Assembly (NCBI GenBank): GCA_030068075.1
Contig: CM057841.1
Coordinates: forward strand, 43,565,030-43,629,029
Length of the DNA stretch: 64,000 bases
Direction: 5' to 3'
From: Paguma larvata
Lineage: Eukaryota > Chordata > Mammalia > Carnivora > Viverridae
Of the stretch, positions 34,883-47,060 are shown in pieces. A model generated the notes under the pieces. It was not told the origin of the DNA. It saw nothing but the letters and a program-made list of their open reading frames with translations, and made no database searches. Both the position numbers and the translations under genes were made by a program. How positions within the stretch are numbered: the first letter of the stretch is position 1; every line of letters starts with the position of its first letter.

Positions 34883-36853
34883 GCTCTGATGAAGAATATT
34901 TCAGCCGTATCGATGCCTGGGAGGGTCTCATCAAAGAGCAAGCCCCCTTCACATCTGGACAGGCATCGGCAAAGAGTTACAGTAAGCTCCCTGCTCCCCA
35001 ACAGCACACGTGAACAAGTCTATCAATTCCCTCGTGATTAGAAACATAACCCATGTAAAACGAGTCTCTAGGGAGGAAAGTGCCGGTCTGGGTATAACCT
35101 GCAAAGCACTTTGCCCAAGAGAAAGAGGACCGCTCTCTTAGGGTGTAAAGCAAATACCACAGAAGTCAGAGGACCCGCCTCGAAGAACACAGGAGCATTC
35201 TTTTGCCTCTTTGACTCCGGAGCCCTCGTTCAGCCACACCCCACCACCATGCTCGGACGGCAGGAAGGTAACAGGACAACAGATCAAGAGATGCGGGAGA
35301 TGCGGGAGATCTCTTCTGGGAGATGCGGCTTTGGAAAGCTGGTCAAGTTCTTCAAAGAAATGCAACCAGTGTTACTGGCCAAAAATTCACCCAGCTTTTC
35401 TTTTCTTCAAAAGGCCATGAGGCCCTGCTCAGGACACAGAGACACATGGGACAGGTGGTGGAGAGGACAGAAAACAGAAAGGGTGTGACCTAACCAAGGC
35501 CCTAGGGAAAAAATCAGAGGGAATCTCATTTTCATTTGGACTGTGGGCTACCCCCATCCCCTTCCTGATAAAGTCACGTGACTACCCACAGGACAGGCAT
35601 AGCAGAGGGCTGACGCCGCGTGGTCGCCCCTGAAAGCTCCAAGTGGCAAACGGCCACTGAACATGCAGAAAGGAGTCAAGGTGTCCTGAGGGAGAGGCCA
35701 GAGGCACGGAGCAAAGGGGGAGGGGGTGTGCATTTGGCTCTGCTCTCCTGTCCCTGTGATGCTTGGCTGGTTCCAGGCCCCAGAAGCTGGCCGGGGCCTG
35801 TCCTGAGCAAGAAGACAGGCTCTGCCGGGTTTCCTAGCAAACCCTCACAGCATTGTCAGAGGCAAGGCCATCTAGGGAAAATTTTAAAACGGCCACATTG
35901 CACAGATGCAAAACCTAAGGCAGCCCATCTCACATTTCAGAGCCAGTTCCAAAAACCAAGCCACACTCAGAAAGGCATCTGGGGGTGAGGGTGGGGTGGA
36001 GACTGGCGATGGAGGTGGCCGCACTTCCTTCTCCTCAGCCCTGCAGCGCTTTGCAGAGCACAGCCGCACCTGGGAGCTCCCGCCCCGCCCCCGGCGGGAC
36101 ACAAACAGCAGACGAGGTCCCCCATGGTAAGGGTGCAATTACCAAATGTGCCCATGTCACTGTCCTTGTGAGAACTCGGACCCCAGGCAAGGACACTAAA
36201 GCACTCTGTCTTAACGACTCTCTCCGCACCCAAGTTCTCTCTGCAGCTACTTCAAAAGCCCGCTCCCATTTGGTAACGCCTGCTTCTCAGGGGGTTTTAG
36301 CTCCACGTCCTCTCCCATCTCATCCAGCAGGACTGTGAGGCCACGCTGGCAGCTCGGGCCCACCTGTTCCGGACAATCGACCTTCCCTTTGGCCACTGTG
36401 ATGCTTGCTGGTCACTCCTTCTCTCTCAGCCTGAACCCATCACGTCCCATTCAATCCATGATGCCAACACACCAAGTGGGAGATGACAACTGAGACGTGA
36501 ACTTCTCCTTACCCCATGGCATGTATAGGAAAGGCCCAACATCAAGGCCAGCCTCAGAGTCACAACGAGGACATCCATCCGATTCGCCACCTTCAACACG
36601 GGGACTGGAGTAGAAATGAGTGCCAGATAAACAGGAGTGTGGCCAAGCACATTTCAGGTCACCCCGGGGCTCGCCCACTACCTGGTTTTCACTATGAAAC
36701 TGTCTCGGGCGATCAGATATTAATCATAAGATATTCACTTTCAATTACTATGTGCTATACGGTTTTTATAGCTCCTTCACCTCTATCAGGACACCCAATG
36801 CTGTCAACTCTGGTAGGCAAACAGGCTCCATTTTAATGATATTAACAGATGAT
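34883..36853. other. Unique intronic sequence left of the gap
   Basis: It contains a GAGATGCGG short tandem repeat (35289-35328). No gene or transposon was recognised. Confidence 0.45.
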
Positions 36854-36953
36854 NNNNNNNNNNNNNNNNNNNNNNNNNNNNNNNNNNNNNNNNNNNNNNN
36901 NNNNNNNNNNNNNNNNNNNNNNNNNNNNNNNNNNNNNNNNNNNNNNNNNNNNN
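36854..36953. other. Assembly gap (100 N)
   Basis: Exactly 100 N bases; the true gap length is probably unknown. The right flank (36954-37320) is C-rich. Confidence 0.99.
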
Positions 36954-37440
36954 CCTAAGCCTCCTTCTCAATAGTTCCAGGCCCTCGGGGCTGTCACCTT
37001 CACTTTGGCTCATTTCATTTGGTTCCCTCCTAAGTCCGACCCCTTCGGTCGGCAGTCTCTCAGGCTGGATCTGTGGCTGTGGCCCTGAAGCTCCCCCCCC
37101 CGCACCCCCCCACCTTCCCCACCCAGGGCCACAGGGCCACTCCCTGGCCTGCCAAGTGCTTCCCCGTTCCCGGACACCCCCTCTTGTTCGGACGCCCCAG
37201 GCCATGCCTCCACGTCTCCCCATGCCACACCCACACCCAGGACCACTCTCTCCCCCAGCTCCCCAACCACACATACCTTTTTCCTCCCTCTCCCCTCTCC
37301 CTCGTTTCTGCTTAGTCACGGAACGTCACCTTGGCACGCTGCCACGGCTGGAGCTGGCGAGCTGCACGGTCCCCAGAAATCTCAGGCAGTCAGGCAGAGC
37401 CGCCAGGCTGCCAGGTTATGCTTGGCAAACAACCCACTGA
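36954..37440. other. C-rich unique stretch beside the gap
   Basis: A pyrimidine-biased part with C runs (37089-37115). It is a possible quadruplex on the minus strand, the host gene's sense strand. No exon signal was accepted. Confidence 0.45.
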
Positions 37441-38040
37441 TGTCATTTCAAAAAAACCAGCAGGGGGGAAGGAAAAAGGCACAGCTTCAAATCATCTGTT
37501 TCTCCTTCTTTCTTTCCTCCAACAAATTTTTTCTTCCTAAATGAAACATGGGGACAGGGGGCTGGAGGGATGTTAATTACTTTACCACTCGTTCATGGTT
37601 CCCAGAAGAGGCCACGGCCCGCCCTCCAGGAGCATAGGGCAGTTCATGTGAGCCACTGATGGGGGTGTCCCCAGGGAGAGCATGCCCAGCTGGGACCAGA
37701 GTGACCCGGGGACTCAGTCATTCCATTACGGGCCCCTAACAGCCCCTGAGAGACTTGCGTGGGAAAGTTGGGCAGACAGGAATTGGAAGAAAAGTGTGTC
37801 CCACTCTGTCTCCTCCCAGCAGGTGTTGGGGACAAGCAGGGCACAGCTGTGCTCCAGTCCGCACCGGCGAGGACTCTGTTTGCCTTCTTCTCTCTCTGCC
37901 AGGGACTCTGAATGCTCCAAGTTTTCTTCACATTCTCCAGTGGAATAAACCCTCCAGAGTCTCAAGCTGTCTCGTTACCCCGTGAAACCACCTGAAGACC
38001 CAACTCCATGCCAGATGGGTGGTGGCCTGCCCATTTTCGG
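37441..38040. other. Unique intronic sequence
   Basis: Nothing recognised. Confidence 0.4.
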
Positions 38041-38260
38041 CACTGCCGCTCACCGCGCAAGCTGGCGCATTAGCTAGCCAGGCTAATTGGTTTATGGATA
38101 ACATTAATTACCATGTTGCTCATTAATGGATGAAATCTTTATTGGTGCCATTGATCAGCGGACTTGTTAGCTGGCCTCCTAACCAATGGCGGATATAACA
38201 AGCTCTCTTATTGGCATACCAATTAATGCAATCAATTCCTGGCCAGAGGCTGCCATTCGC
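38041..38260. promoter_or_regulatory. Candidate conserved enhancer block D (homeodomain-site cluster)
   Basis: Very dense cores in about 200 bp: GCATTAGCTAGCCAGGCTAA, GGATAACATTAATTACCATG, GCTCATTAATGGATGAAATC, GCCATTGATCAGC, CCTAACCAATGGCGG and CCAATTAATGCAATCAATTC. No repeat signature. Among the most enhancer-like blocks in the window; function is inferred. Confidence 0.5.
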
Positions 38261-40220
38261 TTCCCTGGTTGTTCAGGGGAAGGAGACAGAGCCACGTCAA
38301 GCACGCCTCTACCTAAGAGTTCCCAGTTCTCAACTCACCTCCAGGTGGTCTCTCTGCCACTTGGGGCTCATCTATTAAAAAAAAAAAACCCACACCTACC
38401 CTTCCATTTGGAAATCACCTTTCCATGTCCTACTGGTGACAAAAGTCCTGCCCTATCAGGATACAGAAGCTAGAAGGAAGGCAGGAGAGGCCTGGGGACT
38501 GTTAAAACAAACAGGAGGGCTGGAGGAAACAGGAGAGCTTTCTCAGTCCCCAGACTGGCCTCCGGACAATGACCACACAAGCCTGAAAACAGAAGCCACA
38601 GGCATCAGCCCAGCCGGTGGAGCCTCCCCAGACGCCCCCCTCCGCGATGCACCTTCACATCTGCTGACCACACCTAACGGCATCCGCCTCTCTCGGTGCC
38701 TCTGCCTGACGGGTCCTATGTGAACACATCACCCGCTCACCTGAAATCCCAAGCTCCGGTACCGAAAAGGACTTTTCACAATAGGGACCATCACGTGCCC
38801 CGTAAATCTGGGCACACAGGGGCATCCTAATGTTTGCTGAAATGCATACGATAAATCTGTTCAACAGCACTTAAATATCTCTATAAAGTCATGGTCTGGG
38901 AAAAATTTCTCTAGGCGGCAACATGTCTTTAGTTAAGTTGTTTTAAAAAAAGGCTGAGGGACCGGGTGTGTGGGTGGATCCAGAGGACCAAGGATTTACA
39001 GCTGGACTTTACCAGCGACCAGCCAACACCAGGGCAGGAGCGCTCGGCAAAGGAGGGGGGCTGACAGACCTGTGGTTTGGGAGGGTAAGTGGGGAATGCC
39101 GGACCCGCAAGACATGCTTTAAAAAGGATTACCTGGAGTTGGCCCCCAAAGGAAGAAGCTTGAAATATTATTTCAGATTTGTTTCTAAAAGCCAAAAATA
39201 AATTAAATGTAAAAAGGAAGAAAATCACTACTCTACTCGGCGGTGCTGGTGCTATTAATAAACGTTGCAAGCAAAACATTTAATTCAAGGAGAGGGGAGA
39301 AGCAACAGAACTGGTGAAAGGCAGACAAGGAGGGAAAGCAAGCTGCTTTTGGCAGAGCTTTGGTGACGGAGCACAAGAGGGGGACCGAGGCCATGGCTCA
39401 GGGATCTCAGCATTTGGAAGCACAGGTCGGGGCTCCTGTGATAAAGAGAAGTATTTCCTCTCATTTAGAAATAAAAAGTGACCATCTTTCCATGCGGACC
39501 ATCAGTACTTCCATAGTCACAGGGCAGAGGCAAGTTCTGAAACAGACCGAGGCAGGGGCCAGAGAGAGAGGCCCCGGCCAGGGTCACCATCTCAGGATGC
39601 GGCCTGACAGACAGCAGAGAGAAGAGAGGCAGGAGGCCTCGCAGGGGAGGCTGAGCCCCCTCAACCTGTAAAGTCATGCGGAAGGCTGCACACCAGACGG
39701 TGGTCATCCGACACAGGTGATGGGGGGTTCCCAGACGAGGGACCCTCCATCGCAGAGAAGTCTGCAGCAAGAGCAGCCTTCCTGGCTTCCAACCGCAGGA
39801 GGCCCAGGGCACCTGTAAGGCTCGGCTCTTACAGGATGATGGTGTCGGAACTGCTCCCACGGGAACCCCATAATACGTGCAGGGGTCCTGCAAAGTTTGA
39901 TTGCAATTTTATTTTAAGTTGCTTATAAAATTCTTGGTGATTACCAATGTTTAATAATGAAAACCTAGTCAAGGGAAACACTGGAGGGCAGGCTGTGGAC
40001 CCTATGGCCAGTGAACTAGACTTTGCGCAGACCTCAGAGTAAAACTTTCGGCCATCCCTACTTAACTGAAGATTCTTCTGAGACTGCAAGACACAATGCT
40101 ATAAAGATAGGTACCATTTGGAACTACTTCCACATGAATGAGGATTTGCATAATAATGGAACCAGACTAAAATACATAAACAAAACAGAAGCTTAGTTGA
40201 TCCTTTTGAACTACCTTCCA
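38261..40220. other. Unique intronic sequence
   Basis: No gene recognised. A poly-A run lies at 38375-38386 and AT-rich stretches at 39160-39290 and 39895-39960. Confidence 0.4.
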
Positions 40221-40234
40221 TAACTCTTAATTTT

Positions 40235-40440
40235 TTTAATGTTTTTATTTTATTTTTGAAAGAGAGACAGAACATGAGTGAGGGAGGGGCAGAGGAAGAG
40301 GGAGACACGAATCTGAAGCAGGCTCCAGGCTCTGAGCTGTCAGCACAAAGCCTGACACGGGGCTCGAACCTACGAGCCATGAGATCATGACTTGAGCCTA
40401 AGTCAGACGCTTAACTGACTGAGCCACCCAGGCACCCCAG
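40235..40440 (-). mobile_element. CAN-SINE (SINEC_Fc type), minus orientation
   Basis: Head ends ACTGAGCCACCCAGGCACCC. Target duplication TAACTCTTAATTTT (40221-40234) against TAACTTTTAATTTT (40441-40454). Confidence 0.95.
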
Positions 40441-41099
40441 TAACTTTTAATTTTGATCAAAATGTTGATCAACTCTCCTTTATTCTCAGATTTTAATACA
40501 CAAATGTGACAGCTATGAACTCCTAAAATAACTATAGTTATAAAGATTTTCCAGAAAAGTTATGTAGATATTGGGTGAAAATTAGATGTCATTTGTTAGA
40601 AAATTAGATCTCTACTAATAAAAGTTTACAGAGCACCGTTTTGCCTGACGCGTCGTGCTAGATGAAAAGCAGAGTGCCCTCTTTGGAAGGCATCTCTTAG
40701 AAGCAACATGGTTAATTTAAAGTTTCAAGTAAGAATGTAAAACCTCACAGCCCTAAGTTGACAATGCATCCTCGCACACATCTAATTCACTGTGAGTACT
40801 ACGCAGGCACGTGAAAGGTAACATGCCATGTGGAGAGGGCTGTGTCATGGTAAGGTGACCTAAAAGGGCTGTGTTAGGTTGTGTATTTGCTTTACAATAA
40901 AAACTGAAGCCGAAGAATGATCTCTTCAAGCAAAAATCAACTCCCTTTAAGAAAGAGCTGCCTGATTCTTGTGTAAAGTTGGGCACTCGGAATGGTGGCT
41001 GTCCTTGTCTTGATACTCTAACCAGACAGAAACCTTCCATGATAGTCTCTCCCAAAGGCCAGAGTTTCGAAGCTCTCTGTCCAAGAGAGAAAAGAGGGG

Positions 41100-41225
41100 T
41101 TGTCTAATTAGTTCACTTATTTATTCACCAAGTCATTAAACATATCCATTAGTGTACACCTGCTAGGTCCAGGCATTGGGGATCCGACCGGACAAGAAGG
41201 ACACATTCCTGCCCTCATGGGACCT
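41100..41225 (+). mobile_element. L2 3'-end fragment
   Basis: TTCACTTATTTATTCACCAA, GTACACCTGCTAGGTCCAGG, CATTGGGGATCCGACCGGAC and CTGCCCTCATGGGACC match the L2 end. Confidence 0.55.
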
Positions 41226-41529
41226 ATTCTTTAGCAGGCCCACCTTGGGTGACAGAAGATGGCTGAGATACATCCCATCTCGCCACTGAACCATCATGTC
41301 AACATGCACTTGAACAAGAACATCGCCTCTTTTACTAGGTCTCTTTTCGCTCATCGGAGGGGTAATGAGGCTGGTCTGGATGTTCTAACAGGGCTGCCTT
41401 GCTGGGGTTCTAAGTCGGTCACACTCCACACCATTCGGGAACATTAGAAATCATGAGAGAATCAAACACCGTCCACTCTAAAACGACTCTTCCTTCCCAA
41501 AGCTCTGGTCCCTGCCTCCCTAAATCTTC

Positions 41530-41900
41530 ACCTGGGTGATTAGGTATCAAGGTTCGTCCACACCAAACACAATAATAAATCAAATCTTATCAGAATTGAA
41601 CTATAAATCTGTGAAGATTGCAATAATTTCTAGTCAAGGGAATAACACCACAAAAGTACTTTTTAAACTAATTACTCGGATTCCGAAGTGCGGCCCTAAT
41701 GAGCCTTCTTTCTGCCCAGAACTTACTAAGAGGAAAAAACTACCTTCTGGTGCAGTAATTACTGCTTTCCCCTTCAAACTTCTAACTGGAGATCGATGCT
41801 GCATTTTAAGACCCATTGATTTACAATTAGCTGGCTTTCCTGCTAAAGTGTTTTTTAAGCAGAGTTTACTTTTATTTTATTTTGAAATCTCTGAGATCTG
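41530..41900. promoter_or_regulatory. Candidate conserved enhancer block E with long open frame
   Basis: Low-GC, repeat-free sequence with CACAATAATAAATCAAATCT, ATTGCAATAATTTC, CAGTAATTACTGC (a palindromic homeodomain site) and GATTTACAATTAGCTGG. A plus-strand frame of 164 codons spans it (41536-42030), but no domain is recognisable and it opposes the host gene. I treat it as noncoding. Confidence 0.42.
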
Positions 41901-42249
41901 GTTCTTGGATTTTACACCCTCAAGAGAGGAGACTGGCAATCTCCAAGAGGAAGATACTCATCAGAGCAGAGAGGAGGAGAGGGATGTACATCAGAATCAG
42001 GAAAGAGGGGAAGCGGAAAAGGGAACTTAGTTTGTTCACAGGATAAATGCAGAGACAGAAATTAAAAAAAAATTTTTTAAGCCAAATCTTGTGCTGAAAG
42101 GGGAAGGAATGACGAAATCTGAAGAGAGGAAGCAGAAGGGGGGGGGGCAGGGGGAGAGAGTGGGGCTCACAGCCTCACCAAGCGTAGCTGCTGCCAGGGT
42201 GGCTGGAGAAGCTCTTTATTGCCTCTGCTGTTTATGAGCATCCTTGGGA

Positions 42250-42253
42250 AGGC

Positions 42254-42295
<42 letters not shown>

Positions 42296-42344
42296 GGAGG
42301 GGGAGGGAGGGAGAGGGAGGGAGAGAGGGAGAGGGAGAGGAGAA
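42250..42344. repeat. (GA)n/(GGGA)n polypurine tract
   Basis: GA units passing into GGGAGG units, purine on the plus strand; about 95 bp. No SINE flanks it. Confidence 0.95.
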
Positions 42345-43019
42345 AAGCTTTGTGCATCTTTGCAAAACAAAGCACTAGTTAAAAATAGTGTGTGCGGCAG
42401 GGACAGAGTGCTAACGTGAGGGTCCTGGCAGCTCCTGCACTTGCACAATCTGTCCCATGAGGGGAGCAGGAGTAAGCGAAGCAATTAAGAATTTCATGCT
42501 GATTGCTTCGAGCATGTTTTTCTATGCCATAAAGATAATAGCATAAAGGAGATGGCCTCGCTTCCCTCCCCCTCCCCTGCCTGGCAACTTCTGCCTTCTG
42601 TCTTGTGGTCTCTTTCTCCTCCTCACCTCCCGCGGCTGAGGACTCAAGACTCAAGGTGCTGCTTAGCTGGCCGGGCACCACTTGACGGAATCGGTCGCTT
42701 CCAGGCCTAAAGCAACAGCCGGCGCTTGCGCGCGCAGGGCTGTCCCTGCCCCTGGCCAAGGGCAGACCCAGAGAGGAGCCTTAAGCCGAGCTGCGTTATC
42801 AAGCCCCAGAGAGACGGAAGGGCTTCAGAAACGGGGAGATCCAGGCTCTCCAAGGCCCCTCCTGCCACTCACCCTGGGCTCCTCACTATGGCCAGCTCCC
42901 AAGAGTGACTGGAAAAAGATGGTCCTGGAAAGAGAAAGTGAAAAATAAATCCCCCAACGACAATAAAGGGGGAAGGGGACAAAAGCCACTAACTTTTTGC
43001 TTTTTTTTTTTCATGTTAT

Positions 43020-43300
43020 TTTATAGCAAGATTGTATAGGCCAATTTCAAAGACTAATACGAAAAAAGTGCAATTAAATCCTTGAAAAACTGACAGATCA
43101 GCAAAACAAAACCACCCTGAGGAGAGCCCGATTGAGCCTCATTAAGAAGGAGTTCAGCCTGTTTTTAAAACCCTTCTTAACCCTTATCTGGGTACCTCCC
43201 AGCAGTGAGGGCTCCCAATGCGGCTGGCATAATTAGTGTCAGAATGGAAAGGGGGAAAAAATCAACCCAGGAAATAGAAATTAAAACACAAATTTAGGAG
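43020..43300. promoter_or_regulatory. Candidate conserved enhancer block F
   Basis: Repeat-free block with GTGCAATTAAATCCTTG, GCCTCATTAAGAAGG, GGCATAATTAGTGTC and GAAATTAAAACACAAATTTA. Inferred regulatory role. Confidence 0.4.
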
Positions 43301-44400
43301 GTGGGGGGGTATTTCAAATGGAAAAACCATTCCAAATTCAAACGACAAACCCCATCAGTCCAACTGGGAGCAATGGGGAGACAGCAAAACGCTCCTCCAT
43401 ACCCAGAGATAAAGATGTTCCAATTAAAGAGAGAAAGGGCTGGAACAGAGCAAGCGCCACCGTCAACCTCTCCCCCTGCTCCCCAAAATATATTCCACAT
43501 TGTGGTCGCGCTAACTCTAGGAGGCTGAGTTAATGGCAGACGGACGGCAAACTGCACCGACCTCAACATCAATTATAACCATCACGCCTGACAATGGGGG
43601 AAATGAGATCTGGTGACAAATTTCCGCACCTTCGGTCCTCAGGATCCCCCAAAGCTGGCGCGCACACATGTGTGAAACAGCGTGAGAGCGAGTGAGCGCG
43701 TGGCCTGGGAAGCCGCTGGCCTGTGAGAAGGAGATACGGCGTGGAGACCCATTATAGGAGAGGAGGCCGCTACGGAGGGAATACTCTGGAGATGGGGAGG
43801 ACGGCAGAGAGATGAAGCCATTTTATTAAATCAGGCAAATTCTAATTTATTCTGTGGAGACAGAGGAAGAGAAAATGGATTCACTCTCAGCATCTCCTCT
43901 GAGCCAGCTCCTATCGCCTCAGCAGAGGGAGGAGGGGCGATAAAGGTGCCAAGGTTCATCTGGAAATCAAGGGGAGGTGACCCCTCTCAAAGGTGAACAT
44001 TAAAATACATCCATTTCAACTCTCGCACCAGGAATTTGGAAAATAATGCTTATGTCGGAGAAACATGGGGGTTTTCCTCGGGCTTTGGGATTACACCGGC
44101 AGGTGAAGGGGCTTACAAATTTGGCTCCCTGCAATATGAAATCAGAGAGGTGACCAGAGCCGAGATAAGACGTGGACACGGGCTGACAAAAGGAAGAGCG
44201 GGACATCTCCCCAGTGGCAAGACATGCCCCTCGCCCAACGGTGGGAACGAAAATGGCACTTTTCAAGTTGGGAAAAATGGCGGGAAAGAAATGCCCGCGT
44301 GCAAGAGCACCAAGCAGGAGGTCGCCTTTCATCAACAAAAGGCACTTGTGTTGAGACTGCAATTAGAAAACCAAAGTTTTCATTCAACAATCACATAAAG
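43301..44400. promoter_or_regulatory. Repeat-free block adjoining F with frames open on both strands
   Basis: No transposon text over more than 1 kb, which is unusual here. Overlapping 120-codon frames exist on both strands (44036-44398 plus, 44000-44362 minus), without a recognisable family. Contains GCAAATTCTAATTTATTCTG. Regulatory role is a guess. Confidence 0.28.
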
Positions 44401-46190
44401 TTAGTTTGGCTCCCCATATGGGCCAACATGTCACTGTGTGTCTTGGGCTCAGCTGGGCACTGAACCCCAGCTGGTGTGGAGGGAGGGCGACAGGTGAGGC
44501 GGTTCACGTAAAACTGCAAAGCTGGACACTCCACCTGTCTGGGGCTCCCCTGCCACGTCCGAGAATGAAGAAGAAGTCAGTGAGACGGCCAGGAGCAACG
44601 GCGCTGTGGGCAGACCAAAGGCCGCCAGTAACCCTGTACTGTTTGCGGCTGAACACAAGACATTATTCAGAGTGTTGTGCAAAGTCAGGGTGCAGCACAG
44701 GGGAGCTTCCTATGTCTCCCAGTGAAGAAATGCTTCGCCCTCAAAGCATTAGCCATGTGCAGCCAGTTCACCGAGAATCCCTTTTAACTAAGAAGAATTC
44801 ATAGGAGCTTAGATACCTGCAAGCTTCCAAAACCACGGCCGTGGGGGGGGCGGGGGGAACCAACCTACTTCTTCACCTGCTGCTTTTATACCCTCTGGGC
44901 TGTGGGCAGACAGGAGGTACCCCTGGATCCAACAGCCCAGCTTCCCAGGAAGACTTAGACAGCAATGCTTCCTAAGCACAGATTCTTCTAGAACTCTCAG
45001 CCATCAACACTTTCCCTGTTCAAGAGCCGTGAACTGATATGAAACTGGTTGTTCCAGGAATTGTGTTAGCCTTGATGGAAAGAAGGCAGCCACCTTCCAC
45101 TGGACCCTGTTGAATGAATAGGTTGGGCCATCTTCACCCCCAGGTCAAATAGATTTTGCCAAGCGCATGGGGTCTGGCTTATAAGACAGACAAGTGGGGT
45201 GACCAGTTTTCATTCTAAGGCTCCCAAGGGCATTCCACCGCTGGGAGAGCCAACCCGGAGACCTCCCCACTGGTCTGTGCAGGCTATGCTTCACGCTGCG
45301 CCTCCTCAGGAGCTAAGCACAGCTTTGGGCACCATAACTCCACATTCCCCTAGCTTCCCAGCACTGGGGACACTGTTACCAAATGCTTCTGACTCTGAAA
45401 ATGGCCATGTCAAATGCTGAAGAATTCAAGATGGTCAGTCAGCTAACACTGACCAATGACCTCATATGTGCCTAGCATTGAGCTATCTTCCAGAAAAGAA
45501 AATCACTGAAGAGAAAACCTTAGTAACAGAGCACATTAATCGGCAAAATGCTCTAACCCAAAGAATACTCAAAGTTTACCAAATCACAGGGTAATCAATA
45601 CACACTAGGTTTTATAGACCACCAACACCATTTTGGGTTTTCAGGAACAGGAAAGTCTTCAGACTATCTGATCGCGGAAAAATTAAAACAGCAACAAACT
45701 AAACAAACTTCATTTGAGCTTTGGAAAGGCAGAGGAGTCCTTCCTTCCATCCTCAGGCTATGGCCTGCGAAGTTTGTAGAAAACTGGGAAATTTACGCAG
45801 GGCTCTGAAGACTGTATAACTAATTCGTTCATCGGAGCTAAAAAACAAGTTGCCTTCCCCACCAGAATCTTTCCTCTCTCAGACAAAGAAAGGTTTTCTT
45901 GCCCTTTCCACCACCTGATTGTAGTGAACTGCCGAAGAGCGCAAGAAAAGGGGACCGCGGCTCCTCAGCCTGAATGTGAGGCAGCCAGTCAGAACTAATT
46001 CTCTGTGCTGGAAGTAAATTCAGTCGGTTCCATGATCTGGTCCCCAGGAGGGCTCGGGGTGGGGGGTGGGGGGGCTTGCCTCCCTTGGCTTCCTGCACCT
46101 CACACCCCAAAACCTAACCAGGGACCTTCTGGCGATGTCCTTCACCACAGTCGGCCATGGGAGGAATTATTTGAGAACAAGCCCCGAACG
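44401..46190. other. Unique intronic sequence
   Basis: G runs at 44844-44858 and 46056-46075 have quadruplex potential. No gene recognised. Confidence 0.4.
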
Positions 46191-46710
46191 AAATCCAAAG
46201 CGACGAGTTTGACTTTATGACTTATTTATTTATTTTTCCTCCGCGAACAGAAGGTTAATATAAGAGCAACTCCTTGGCAAACCTTTAAGGGTAATTCAAG
46301 CGACACTGATGTGAATCAATGTTCTCTTTGTGAACACATTACTTGGCAGAAACTGGCTTTTGTAACCCCCTTAAACCTAGCCGGCAAAACAAAAAGAAGG
46401 GGAAAAATGTCCTTCAAACAAAAGGATGAGGTGAAAATAAAGAGAGAGTCGACTGCACTTTATTCTCTTTCATAGAAGCAAATGGATCTAGTGCTTTTTA
46501 TACATTAATCAATCATATCACTGACTGTACATCAGCAGGGTAGCCAAGTTATGAATGACCTTTCTGGCAAAGAGGACACTTTAATGCTCCTAAGACTGCT
46601 CATAGCTTAGCAACTTTCCGAATTTATGCCTGCATGATTTACCCCTCAGAGGCGAGTGGCCGTTAGCGCTGCACTAAATATGGCAAGGTTAGTCATTTCC
46701 AATTTGTGCA
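46190..46710. promoter_or_regulatory. Candidate conserved enhancer block G
   Basis: Repeat-free sequence with CGAGTTTGACTTTATGACTT, AGGTTAATATAAGAGC, ATACATTAATCAATCATATC (PBX/homeodomain-like), GTGATTTAC-like and TCCTTTGT-type SOX/TCF words, and GCACTAAATATGGCAAGG (SRF-like). Inferred. Confidence 0.45.
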
Positions 46711-46719
46711 GAGGAAGGA

Positions 46720-47060
46720 GAGCTGTGGACGCGCTGTCCCATTTATGCCCGGAGCCGCCGCAACCTGGGCGAGGTAGAGGGCAGAGGCGCTGGGAGGCAC
46801 GGCCCCTGCCCGGCTGGCAGGCCAGGCCGGCTTCCCCTCGGAAAGCTGGCCGGGCCTCCCGTACAAGCTGCAGGCCAATGCAAACAGGACGCTGCAGAGA
46901 GCTCATCTAGAAAGCTATGCCCGGCTGGGCCTCGGCTTCTGCCTGCTCCTCACACTCAGCTCCTGTGTCCACGGAGTTGGCAGGCGGGCCGGGCTGGCCA
47001 CTGCAGGGGCTTCCCGGGCTACCTCCGCATCCTCTCCCCGCTGGCTTCTCTGCCTGTGTC
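46720..47060. other. GC-rich stretch beside block G
   Basis: Locally high GC with some CpG, but too few for a clear CpG island. No start site or exon can be argued. Confidence 0.35.

Noticed and set aside
34548..35013. Lys/Glu/Gly-rich 113-codon frames and their opposite-strand partners
   Set aside because: They translate the (GGAA)n tract; composition is explained by the repeat.
37080..37320. Possible exon next to the gap (94-codon proline-rich frames)
   Set aside because: Low-complexity C-rich sequence explains the frames; no splice-bounded conserved peptide.
46720..47060. CpG island
   Set aside because: GC-rich but CpGs are too sparse and the stretch too short to argue for an island.
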